DNA of 53,191 bases, from NCBI GenBank assembly GCA_028718185.1, contig JAQUMH010000013.1, positions 1 through 53,191 of the forward strand, written 5' to 3'. The stretch is from Elusimicrobiota bacterium (GTDB taxonomy: Bacteria > Elusimicrobiota > UBA8919). The translations under genes and the position numbers were made by a program. Shown piece by piece: positions 1 to 6,737 of this stretch; positions within the stretch are counted from its first letter, which is position 1, and the number at the start of each line of letters is the position of its first letter. The notes beneath the pieces were generated by a model. It saw nothing but the letters and a program-made list of their open reading frames with translations, ran no database searches and was not told the DNA's origin.

Positions 1-1
1 A

Positions 2-85
2 TCAGATTTTCAAAGACACAGAGGCTTATCTGAAAAACATAAAATTGCTTATTTGAAATGGTATATTTATTTAAAAAACCATTAA
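2..85 (+). CDS. Possible 3' end of an upstream gene (partial)
   Basis: Reading from base 2 gives 27 codons without a stop, ending at TAA 83-85, with a basic and aromatic tail (AYLKWYIYLKNH). A stop-free stretch this short in AT-rich DNA is weak evidence, and no family is recognised. It could be the end of a gene that starts outside the window, or chance. Confidence 0.2.
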   Translation, partial: SDFQRHRGLSEKHKIAYLKWYIYLKNH

Positions 86-114
86 AAAAACAACATTTTA
101 GTACTATTAAGCCC

Positions 115-171
115 GCAATGACAACTTTGCAGGTCATTGCGAACGGACTTATTGTGAAGCAATCTCATAAA
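115..171. repeat. Dispersed CATTGCGAAC...CAATCTC repeat, copy 1
   Basis: GCAATGAC (115-122) and GTCATTGC (133-140) form a perfect 8-bp inverted repeat. The sequence continues as GTCATTGCGAACG, then GAAGCAATCTCAT. The same two end blocks occur in opposite orientation at 29441-29494 and 32291-32340 with different middles, so this is a dispersed intergenic repeat. It lies in the leader of thrS. Confidence 0.6.
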
Positions 172-213
172 TTTTCAAATTCATATACACTAAAATAGAG
201 AGTAATTAATATC

Positions 214-1941
214 GTGAATACAAAAGAGAAAGAAGAAAAAGATTTAGAGATACTGCGGCATTCAACTTCCCATTTGATGGCTCAGGCGGTCTGTGAACTT
301 TTCCCCGGTACAAAACTCGCGATTGGTCCTGCAATAGAAGAAGGTTTTTATTATGATTTTGACACTCCCCAGCCTTTTAGTCCTGAAGACCTTCCAAAAA
401 TAGAAAATAAAATGAAGGAAATAGCTAAGAAAGACCATAAGTTTATACGCACTGAGATGTCTAAAAAAGAGGCATCTGAGTTTTTCAAAAAAAGAAATGA
501 GATATATAAATTAGAACTTATAAATGATATTCCTGATGAAAATGTTTCACTCTATCAGCATGATAATTTTATTGATTTATGCAGGGGTCCTCACATTTCT
601 TCAACAAAAGAAATAAGATATTTTAAGCTGCTTTCTATCGCCGGTGCATACTGGAGAGGTTCTGAAAAAAACAAGATGCTCCAAAGGATTTATGGCACTG
701 TATTTGACACAAAAGAAAAACTTGAAGAATATTTAAATAAACTTGAAGAAGTGAAAAGGCGTGACCACCGGGTTCTAGGTAAAGCATTAGATTTATTTTC
801 AATTCACGAGGAAGCAGGTCCGGGACTTATCTTTTGGCATCCAAAAGGTGCGCTTATAAGAAAAATTATTGAAGATTTCTGGAAAAATGAACACCTTGAA
901 AATGATTATCAACTTCTCAATACACCGCATATAGCAAATCTTGATTTATGGAAAACCAGCGGACACTGGAATTTCTATCGTGAAAATATGTATTCTCCGA
1001 TAGATGTAGATGGGCAGAATTATATGCTTAAACCGATGAACTGCCCTTTTCATATTTTAATTTATAAGTCACAGTTGAGAAGCTACCGGGACTTGCCTAT
1101 AAGGTATGCCGAACTGGGTACTGTGTATCGTTATGAAAGGAGCGGAGTTTTACATGGTTTAATGCGCGTTAGAGGTTTTACTCAAGATGATGCACATATT
1201 TATTGTACGTTAAACCAGCTTGAAGATGAAATAATTAATGTTATAAAATTCGTATTGTTTATACTTAAAACTTTTGGCTTTACGGAATATGATTGTTTTG
1301 TAAGTACCAGACCTGAAAAATATGCAGGTGAATTGGAACACTGGGAAAAAGCAACACAAGCGCTTAAAAATGCTATTGAAAAATTAGAACTGCCTTATAA
1401 AATAGATGAAGGTGAAGGTGTTTTTTACGGTCCGAAAATAGATATAAAAATAAAAGATTGTCTTGGAAGGTCATGGCAATGTTCAACTATTCAGGTTGAT
1501 TTTAATCTGCCGCAGGCGTTTAAGGTTGAATATATAGACAACGAAGGTAAAGCTGTCCAGTCTATCATGATACATCGCGCTTTAATGGGTTCTTTAGAAA
1601 GATTCTTTGGTATTCTGATTGAACATTATGCCGGTGCTTTTCCGTTATGGCTGGCACCAGTTCAGGCAAAGATTTTACCAATAACTGATGGGCAGAAGGA
1701 ATATGCTGAAAAAATCAAAAAAGAATTAGCCGGATACAGAATCGCCATTGATTACAGGAACGAAAAACTAAATTATAAGATAAGAGAATCACAAATGGAA
1801 AAAATACCATATCTTATAATTGTCGGTGAAAAAGAACAGAATTCAGATAGTATTGCAGTCAGGAAATACGGTGAAAGTACAACCAAGACATATAAAGTTC
1901 AGGAATTTTTAAGTATTCTAGCACAACACCAAAACATTTGA
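214..1941 (+). CDS. thrS: Threonyl-tRNA synthetase lacking the TGS domain
   Basis: This cytoplasmic class II synthetase charges tRNA-Thr with threonine. The editing domain has HSTSH near residues 16-20 and DLCRGPH near residue 120. The catalytic core has MLKPMNCPFH, a motif 2 region around YRYERSGVLHGLMRVRGFTQ, and motif 3 near MIHRALMGSLERFFG. The last 100 residues are the anticodon-binding domain. The 575-residue length is short of the usual 640 or so because the N-terminal TGS domain is absent: the editing domain begins almost at residue 1. The start is GTG at 214 after AGAGAG. The stop TGA lies inside the first of three TTGACA repeats leading to the downstream promoter. Identification is certain; the absence of TGS assumes no upstream start, and none is visible. 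Confidence 0.96.
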   Translation: MNTKEKEEKDLEILRHSTSHLMAQAVCELFPGTKLAIGPAIEEGFYYDFDTPQPFSPEDLPKIENKMKEIAKKDHKFIRTEMSKKEASEFFKKRNEIYKLELINDIPDENVSLYQHDNFIDLCRGPHISSTKEIRYFKLLSIAGAYWRGSEKNKMLQRIYGTVFDTKEKLEEYLNKLEEVKRRDHRVLGKALDLFSIHEEAGPGLIFWHPKGALIRKIIEDFWKNEHLENDYQLLNTPHIANLDLWKTSGHWNFYRENMYSPIDVDGQNYMLKPMNCPFHILIYKSQLRSYRDLPIRYAELGTVYRYERSGVLHGLMRVRGFTQDDAHIYCTLNQLEDEIINVIKFVLFILKTFGFTEYDCFVSTRPEKYAGELEHWEKATQALKNAIEKLELPYKIDEGEGVFYGPKIDIKIKDCLGRSWQCSTIQVDFNLPQAFKVEYIDNEGKAVQSIMIHRALMGSLERFFGILIEHYAGAFPLWLAPVQAKILPITDGQKEYAEKIKKELAGYRIAIDYRNEKLNYKIRESQMEKIPYLIIVGEKEQNSDSIAVRKYGESTTKTYKVQEFLSILAQHQNI

Positions 1942-2012
1942 CAAAATTTTAAAATTACACAATATCAAACATTTGACAAAATTTTAAAATTACACGACAC
2001 CAAATATTGACA
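1933..2012 (+). repeat. Three tandem TTGACA-containing repeats, 34-35 bp period
   Basis: The block ATTTGACAAAATTTTAAAAT occurs twice, with TTGACA at 1938-1943 and 1973-1978. A third, slightly changed copy (ATTGACAAAATTTTAATAG) has TTGACA at 2007-2012. Only the third copy has a -10 box at the right spacing. The first copy contains the thrS stop codon. The array may be a slippage product or may bind a regulator next to the promoter. Confidence 0.8.
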
Positions 2013-2035
2013 AAATTTTAATAGTTTTATATAAT
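2007..2035 (+). promoter_or_regulatory. Consensus sigma70 promoter for the riboswitch transcript
   Basis: TTGACA (2007-2012), a 17-bp spacer and TATAAT (2030-2035) match the bacterial housekeeping consensus at every position. The predicted transcription start near 2042 is immediately before the SAM riboswitch at 2044, so the transcript would begin with the aptamer. Confidence 0.85.
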
Positions 2036-2043
2036 TAAATTAT

Positions 2044-2159
2044 CTTATCAAGAGTGGCGGAGGGAAAGGCCCTGTGAAGCCACAGCAACCGCTTTCAAGA
2101 AATTGGAAGGTCAAGGTGCTAATGCCTTAAATTCCTAAAAATATTAGGAAAACGATAAG
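2044..2159 (+). promoter_or_regulatory. SAM-I (S-box) riboswitch aptamer
   Basis: P1 is CTTATC (2044-2049) paired with GATAAG (2154-2159). The S-box core is readable as AAGAG-TGG-GGAGGG, GGCCCTGTGAAGCC, CAGCAACC, AAGGTGCTAATGCC and the closing AACGATAAG. S-box aptamers bind S-adenosylmethionine and usually switch off methionine or cysteine genes. The expression platform is visible: ATAAGAAGG (2155-2163) can pair with CCTTCTTAT (2176-2184) as antiterminator, competing with both P1 and the terminator at 2174-2201. When SAM is bound, P1 forms and the terminator is freed. The downstream genes make homocysteine, which fits feedback by SAM. Confidence 0.95.
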
Positions 2160-2173
2160 AAGGATTATTTGAG

Positions 2174-2201
2174 GACCTTCTTATTAGAAGGTCTTTTTTT
2201 T
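2174..2201 (+). terminator. Riboswitch-controlled intrinsic terminator
   Basis: GACCTTCT (2174-2181), loop TATT, AGAAGGTC (2186-2193) form a perfect 8-bp stem followed by eight T (2194-2201). Its 5' arm overlaps the predicted antiterminator, as expected for an S-box transcription-attenuation platform. Confidence 0.93.
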
Positions 2202-2232
2202 GTTTAGATGATAGCATAGTTTAAAAAAAATT

Positions 2233-2366
2233 AGTTTTTTCACTAAACGAGACATTTTTAACGGTTCATAAACCTAAAATTTCAAAACTCACTCACTTCG
2301 TTCATTCAAACATTGAAATTTTTTAACGGTTTATTCACCTAAATGTCTCTATATCGTTCAAAAACT
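2233..2366 (+). repeat. Hairpin element (about 135 bp), copy 1
   Basis: The element begins AGTTTTTTCACTAAACGAGA and ends AAATGTCTCTATATCGTTCA followed by AAAACT. The ends are inverted repeats (GAGACATTT with AAATGTCTC, and AGTTTTT with AAAAACT). Inside are a perfect inverted pair AAAATTTCAA/TTGAAATTTT and two direct repeats beginning TTAACGG and ending CCTAAA. Copies at 5631-5766 and 10861-10998 have the same orientation. This copy sits between the riboswitch terminator and the DUF39 start codon, ending 58 nt before the ATG, so it would lie in the mRNA leader. Confidence 0.9.
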
Positions 2367-2424
2367 GATTTTTATGTAAATAATAAAGTTTTTAATCCTA
2401 AACTATTGTTAGATTGGAGTAACT

Positions 2425-3423
2425 ATGAAAACAATTGCGGAAATTAATGAAAAAATCAAAAAAGGTGAAGCGGTTATTTTGACTGCTGAAGAAATGATAG
2501 GTGTTGTAGAAAAAGACGGTGTAAAAAAAGCTGCCCAAAAAGTGGATGTTGTGACTACCGGGACTTTTGGTCCGATGTGTTCTTCCGGAATATATATGAA
2601 TATAGGTCACACAAAACCAAGGATGAAGCTGGGAGCAGGAACTTGTTACCTGAATGATGTGCCTGCGTATGCGGGTTACGCTGCTGCTGATATTTCGCTT
2701 GGTGCTACAGTTGTTCCTGATGATGACCCGCGTAATAAGTTTTATCCGGGTAATTTTAAGTATGGCGGTGCACATGTTATTGAAGAGTTTGTTGCCGGGA
2801 AAGATATAATACTTGCTGCGGAAGCACATGGAACAGATTGTTATCCCCGCAAAAAGCTAGAAACATTAATAAATATAAAAGATGTTAACGAAGCAGTGCT
2901 TTTTAATTTCAGGAATTGTTATCAAAATTACAATTGTGCGATTAATCTTACGGCAAAAACAATTTATACTTACATGGGTATTTTGAAGCCGAATATTGAA
3001 AATGCTACATATTGTTCAGCAGGGCAACTTTCACCTTTATTAAAAGACCCGTATTACAGAACGATAGGAATTGGCACGAAAATATTTTTAGGCGGTGGAA
3101 TAGGTTTTGTGTCATGGCAGGGAACACAGCATAATCCTGTGGTAACGCGGAAAGCAAATAGGACTCCTCAGGCACCTGCCGGTACAATATCGGTAATAGG
3201 TGATTTAAAGCAAATGAAACCACAATGGCTGAGAGGGACCAGCATGCTTGGTTATGGAGTAACTCTTACAGTTGGCATAGGTATTCCAATACCTATTTTA
3301 GATGAGGATATGGCGAAGTTTACAGCAATTAAAGATGAAGAAATATGGACACAAATAATTGACTATGGTAAGAATTATCCGGAAATAACCGGTAGTTCTC
3401 TCGGTGAAGTAAATTATGCATAA
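2425..3423 (+). CDS. DUF39/HcyS-type homocysteine biosynthesis protein, cut by in-frame TAA
   Basis: The 332 residues match the DUF39 (COG1900) family. In methanogens, DUF39 with a NIL-ferredoxin protein is needed to make homocysteine from aspartate semialdehyde and sulfide. Family-like stretches include TTGTFGPMCSSG, KLGAGTCYLNDVPAYAGYAA and GGGIGFVSWQGTQHNP. SD GGAG lies 6 nt before the ATG. The frame stops at TAA 3421-3423, but the same frame continues from 3424 to 3627 with the normal end of the family. One changed codon (GAA to TAA, for example) therefore separates the two parts. The SAM riboswitch upstream and the NIL-ferredoxin gene downstream support the role. The gene may be recently inactivated, read through, or carry a sequencing error. 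Confidence 0.88.
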   Translation: MKTIAEINEKIKKGEAVILTAEEMIGVVEKDGVKKAAQKVDVVTTGTFGPMCSSGIYMNIGHTKPRMKLGAGTCYLNDVPAYAGYAAADISLGATVVPDDDPRNKFYPGNFKYGGAHVIEEFVAGKDIILAAEAHGTDCYPRKKLETLINIKDVNEAVLFNFRNCYQNYNCAINLTAKTIYTYMGILKPNIENATYCSAGQLSPLLKDPYYRTIGIGTKIFLGGGIGFVSWQGTQHNPVVTRKANRTPQAPAGTISVIGDLKQMKPQWLRGTSMLGYGVTLTVGIGIPIPILDEDMAKFTAIKDEEIWTQIIDYGKNYPEITGSSLGEVNYA

Positions 3424-3627
3424 TTGAAATCAGGACAAATTGAACTGCAGGGCAAAAAAGTTCCAACTGCTTCGCTTTCAAGTTACCCGAAAGCGTTAGA
3501 GATAGCTAATACTTTAAAAGAATGGATAAAATCAGGAAAATTTTTATTAACAGAACCGGTTGAGAAATTACCGGGTCCCGATTCAAATATGACTTTTAAA
3601 ATGCTGAAAGAGAGACCAATTGAATAG
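3424..3627 (+). pseudogene. C-terminal part of the DUF39 protein, in frame after the TAA
   Basis: This stretch directly follows the TAA and stays in the same frame for 67 codons to TAG at 3625-3627. It encodes LKSGQIELQGKKVPTASLSS and then a helix-rich tail with KEWIKSGKFLLTEPVEKLPG, which is the usual C-terminus of DUF39 proteins. It has no SD or ATG of its own (TTG would be first), so separate translation is unlikely. Its protein sequence looks undamaged, so any interruption is recent or is suppressed. The joined protein would be about 400 residues, within the expected family length. Confidence 0.8.
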
Positions 3628-3755
3628 ATTATATTGAAGATTTAAGATTTAAGATTAGAGATTAGGATTTGTTTAGGATTTAGTATTTAGAATTTGTTTT
3701 TTACATTACACATTATACTTCATACATCATGCAATTTTCATATGGGAGGCACTAA
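3628..3755 (+). other. Low-complexity intergenic stretch
   Basis: Repeated GATTTAA/GATTAG-like heptads run from about 3637 to 3685, followed by AT-rich DNA. No open frame is present. The SD GGGAGG of the next gene lies at its end. Confidence 0.6.
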
Positions 3756-4163
3756 ATGATATCTAGAAAAATTGTCCTAAAGTTTCCGAAACCGCTTGTT
3801 GGACAACCTGTTATTTACAAACTCGCAAAGGATTTTGATTTAGAATTTAATATATTAAAAGCAAATATAATTCCGGAATCGGAATCATTTCTTATTATGG
3901 AACTTAAAGGTACTAAAGAAAATTACAAAAAGGGTGAAAAATATCTCGAAAGTCTGGATATTGTCATCCAGCCGCTGAGCAAAGATGTAAAACGCGATGA
4001 TGTAAAATGTACCCATTGCGGCGCTTGTGTTACGATATGTCAGGTTAATGCCTTCACGGTTGATAAAAAAACAAGAAAAATAATATTTGACGATAAAAAA
4101 TGTATTGCTTGTGAACTCTGTATAAATGCCTGCCCCCTCCAAGCGATGGAACTCCACTTTTGA
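3756..4163 (+). CDS. NIL-domain 4Fe-4S ferredoxin, homocysteine pathway partner
   Basis: The N-terminal 75 residues or so form a NIL domain, a small ligand-binding fold also found in methionine transporters. The C-terminal half has two 4Fe-4S clusters, CTHCGACVTICQVN and CIACELCINACPLQ. This layout matches the methanogen protein encoded beside DUF39, which is thought to supply electrons for incorporating sulfide into homocysteine. It lies 128 bp after the DUF39 frame with a strong SD (GGGAGG), and probably shares its riboswitch-controlled transcript. Its 135 residues are full length with all eight cluster cysteines present, so the pathway appears otherwise maintained despite the stop in the partner gene. 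Confidence 0.9.
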   Translation: MISRKIVLKFPKPLVGQPVIYKLAKDFDLEFNILKANIIPESESFLIMELKGTKENYKKGEKYLESLDIVIQPLSKDVKRDDVKCTHCGACVTICQVNAFTVDKKTRKIIFDDKKCIACELCINACPLQAMELHF

Positions 4164-4349
4164 AAAGTTACAAAACATTGTAATCTAATCAAACCATATT
4201 TTTTCTAACAATAGTATTTAATTCTTAACATGCTAAGATATTTCTGTTGGTATAACTACCACTATAGGAACAAAGTTGTTAAAAAAAAGAGTAATTGAAT
4301 AAAAGTTTTTTCTTGATTTTTAAATAAATATTTTATAGAATTAACTATT

Positions 4350-5603
4350 ATGGCTATGACTATTACTGAAAAGATTTTGGCACAGGGTTGCGAAAAGAAG
4401 AAAGTAACACCGGGCGATTTTATAGAGTGCAATGTTGATATTGCTCTTGCTAATGACGTTACGGCGCCGCTCGCTATTGCAGAATTTAGAAAAGCCGGCG
4501 GGAAAAAAGTTTTTGATAAAGATAAAATTGTGCTTGTCCCGGACCATTTCTGTCCTAATAAGGATATAAAATCTGCCGAACAGGCGAAGATGTTAAGAGA
4601 TTTTGCCCGTGAACAGAATTTAACTCATTATTATGAAGTTGGAAAGATGGGGATTGAGCATGCGCTTCTTCCTGAACAAGGGGTTGTTTTACCCGGTGAT
4701 ATTATTATAGGTGCTGATTCTCACACTTGTACATATGGTGCTTTGAGTGCATTCGCATCCGGTGTCGGTTCAACCGACCTTGCTGCTTGTATGATTTCCG
4801 GGAAAGTCTGGTTAAAGGTTCCGTCAACCATAAAATTTATTTTCAAAGGGAAATTAAATAAATGGGTTACCGGTAAGGATTTGATTCTTCATTTAATCGG
4901 AGATATCGGTGTGGATGGTGCAAATTACAGGACCATAGAACTTACAGGTGAAGTTATAGAAGATCTTTCAATGTCAGACCGTTTTACAATGTGTAATATG
5001 GCTATTGAATGCGGTGCTAAATCAGGGATTATTGTAAGCGATAAAAAAACTATTGAATATGTTGAAAGCCGGGCTGAGAGACCTTATGAAATTTATAAAA
5101 GCGATAAAGATGCAAAATATGAAAAAGTGATTGAATACGATTGTTCAAAGATAGAACCTCTTGTTGCTTTACCTCCTCTTCCTTCAAACGCTAAACCTGT
5201 GAAAGAAGTGAAAAATATAAAAATAGACCAGGTAGTTATAGGTTCTTGCACAAATGGAAGGATAGAAGACCTTCGGCTTGCTGCCGGGATATTTAAAGGT
5301 AAGAAAGTTCATCCCGATGTCAGGGCAATAATTTTTCCGGCAACACAAAAAATATATTTAGAGGCAATGAAGGAAGGACTTATTGAAATATTTATTAATA
5401 GCGGTTGCGCTGTTTCAACGCCAACTTGCGGGCCCTGCTTAGGCGGGCATATGGGTATTTTAGCGAAAGGTGAAAGGGCAATTGCGACAACAAATAGGAA
5501 TTTTGTGGGAAGGATGGGACATCCGGAAAGTGAGGTTTATCTTTCTAATCCTGCTGTTGCTGCTGCTTCTGCTATAGTTGGGAAGATTGCTTTGCCTGAG
5601 TGA
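4350..5603 (+). CDS. leuC: 3-isopropylmalate dehydratase large subunit (archaeal-type LeuC/HacA)
   Basis: This aconitase-family large subunit isomerises 2- to 3-isopropylmalate in leucine synthesis. The family also contains homoaconitase and citramalate isomerases. The 417-residue length fits the archaeal/LeuC2 class. The three 4Fe-4S cysteines are in GSCTNGR and in [10 protein letters not shown] near the C-terminus, and [11 protein letters not shown] is the conserved substrate-site segment. No clear SD precedes the ATG. The small subunit follows after 230 bp that hold a repeat element. No leuA-like synthase is in the window, so leucine, rather than a related 2-oxoacid chain, is inferred from the adjacent leuD and leuB-type genes. 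Confidence 0.92.
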   Translation: MAMTITEKILAQGCEKKKVTPGDFIECNVDIALANDVTAPLAIAEFRKAGGKKVFDKDKIVLVPDHFCPNKDIKSAEQAKMLRDFAREQNLTHYYEVGKMGIEHALLPEQGVVLPGDIIIGADSHTCTYGALSAFASGVGSTDLAACMISGKVWLKVPSTIKFIFKGKLNKWVTGKDLILHLIGDIGVDGANYRTIELTGEVIEDLSMSDRFTMCNMAIECGAKSGIIVSDKKTIEYVESRAERPYEIYKSDKDAKYEKVIEYDCSKIEPLVALPPLPSNAKPVKEVKNIKIDQVVIGSCTNGRIEDLRLAAGIFKGKKVHPDVRAIIFPATQKIYLEAMKEGLIEIFINSGCAVSTPTCGPCLGGHMGILAKGERAIATTNRNFVGRMGHPESEVYLSNPAVAAASAIVGKIALPE

Positions 5604-5630
5604 TTAGTAATTGAATATTTTTAGAAAATT

Positions 5631-5766
5631 AAGTTTTTTCACTAAACGAGACATTTTTAACGGCTCATAAACCTAAAATTTCAAAACTCACTCACTTCGT
5701 TCGTTCAAACATTGAAATTTTTTAACGGTTTAATCGCCTAAATGTCTCTATATCGTTCAAAAACTT
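5631..5766 (+). repeat. Hairpin element (about 135 bp), copy 2
   Basis: This copy is nearly identical to copy 1 at 2233-2366. It starts 27 nt after the leuC stop and ends 67 nt before the leuD start. Its ends pair as ATTAAGTTTT with AAAACTTGAT, extending beyond the common core, whereas copy 1 pairs ATTAGTTTT with AAAACTGAT. The central segment is AAAATTTCAA, an ACTC/GTTC-rich loop, and TTGAAATTTT. It separates two genes whose products form one enzyme, so it would be transcribed if they share an mRNA. Confidence 0.9.
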
Positions 5767-5833
5767 GATTTTCTAATAAAGTCAACAATATTTAACTAAA
5801 ATTTAACTGGTGTAATTATTGAGGGAATGAAAA

Positions 5834-6334
5834 ATGATATTTAAAGGGAAGGCACACAAATACGGGGACAATGTTAATACTGATGAAATAATACCTGCAC
5901 GGTATCTAAATACTGCGAATGCTGCTGAACTTGCTAAACACTGTATGGAAGATATCGACAAGGATTTTGTGAAGAATGTTTCGAAAGGTGATGTTATAGT
6001 TGCCGGTAAAAATTTTGGGTGTGGTTCATCACGCGAGCATGCTCCTTTATCAATAAAAGCAGCAGGTGTTTCCTGTGTGATAGCAGAGAGTTTTGCAAGG
6101 ATATTTTTCAGGAATTCTATAAATATTGGATTACCTATTTTAGAGTCAAAAGAAGCATCGCAGAAAATAAAAAATGGTGATGAATTGGAAATAAATATAA
6201 AAGAAGGCAAAATTAAAAACTTAACTCAGAAACATTCATATTCAGCAAAACCGTTTCCGGATTTTCTTTTGAATATTATTAATTCAGATGGGTTGTTGAA
6301 TTATATAAAGACAGAAATGGGAAATAAGAGATAA
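5834..6334 (+). CDS. leuD: 3-isopropylmalate dehydratase small subunit
   Basis: This 166-residue swivel-domain subunit partners LeuC. The conserved segments are [15 protein letters not shown] near the N-terminus, [14 protein letters not shown] around residues 57-70, and [18 protein letters not shown]. Length and sequence fit the archaeal/LeuD2 class, matching the LeuC type upstream. The SD GAGGGA lies close before the ATG. A TCCGCCA...TGGCGGA hairpin begins 6 nt after the stop codon. Confidence 0.93.
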   Translation: MIFKGKAHKYGDNVNTDEIIPARYLNTANAAELAKHCMEDIDKDFVKNVSKGDVIVAGKNFGCGSSREHAPLSIKAAGVSCVIAESFARIFFRNSINIGLPILESKEASQKIKNGDELEINIKEGKIKNLTQKHSYSAKPFPDFLLNIINSDGLLNYIKTEMGNKR

Positions 6335-6339
6335 GATTG

Positions 6340-6362
6340 TCCGCCACTGAGACTTTGGCGGA
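6340..6362. repeat. CCGCC hairpin repeat
   Basis: TCCGCCA (6340-6346) and TGGCGGA (6356-6362) are perfect inverted repeats. A close relative (TCCGCCACTGA...GGCGGA) lies at 26666-26688, and a third form at 46494-46517. The hairpin starts just behind the leuD stop and would fall in the first codons of the PilZ frame if that were read from TTG 6337, which argues for the later start at 6379. Confidence 0.75.
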
Positions 6363-6378
6363 TTTCGCTTCGCTCAAA

Positions 6379-6726
6379 ATGAAAGATGTTCGACAAGCGA
6401 GTCGACCCCGGGTAAATCTACCAGCAGAGTTATGGAATGTGGTTGGTAATAATATCTTATTTAAAGTGCGTTTGTTGGATTTTTCGGCATCTGGTTGTAA
6501 AATAGGTTTTGAAAAACAAGATAAACAAATACCGAATGAGTTGAAAATAAAGTTCGGATTTGAGAAAGCACCTCCGTTTTTGTTAGAAGTGGAAATTAAA
6601 TGGTCTAGGGAAGAAAAAGGGAAATCATATATGGGGATGAAATTTAAAAATATAGATGATATTGAAAAAGAAAGAATTAGGAAATATTTACGTGATTTAA
6701 AATCAGGTGATAGGTATACAATGTAA
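6379..6726 (+). CDS. PilZ domain protein, probable c-di-GMP receptor
   Basis: This cytoplasmic protein of about 115 residues is a single PilZ domain. Both c-di-GMP binding motifs are visible: RxxxR as RQASR near the N-terminus, and DxSxxG as DFSASG about 25 residues later. The chosen start is ATG 6379. An upstream TTG (6337) would add 14 residues encoded by a repeat hairpin and is less likely. The gene lies between leuD and the leuB-type gene, with only 11 bp to the next start, so it is co-transcribed with amino-acid synthesis genes, an unusual position. The target it controls cannot be told from the sequence. Confidence 0.82.
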   Translation: MKDVRQASRPRVNLPAELWNVVGNNILFKVRLLDFSASGCKIGFEKQDKQIPNELKIKFGFEKAPPFLLEVEIKWSREEKGKSYMGMKFKNIDDIEKERIRKYLRDLKSGDRYTM

Positions 6727-6737
6727 AAGGAGGAGTA

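Noticed and set aside
2398-2829. Minus-strand frame opposite the DUF39 gene
   Set aside because: It is the antisense shadow of a clearly conserved gene, with no SD.
6337-6378. TTG start for the PilZ gene
   Set aside because: The extra codons come from the TCCGCCA/TGGCGGA repeat hairpin and are not needed for the PilZ fold; ATG 6379 is used.
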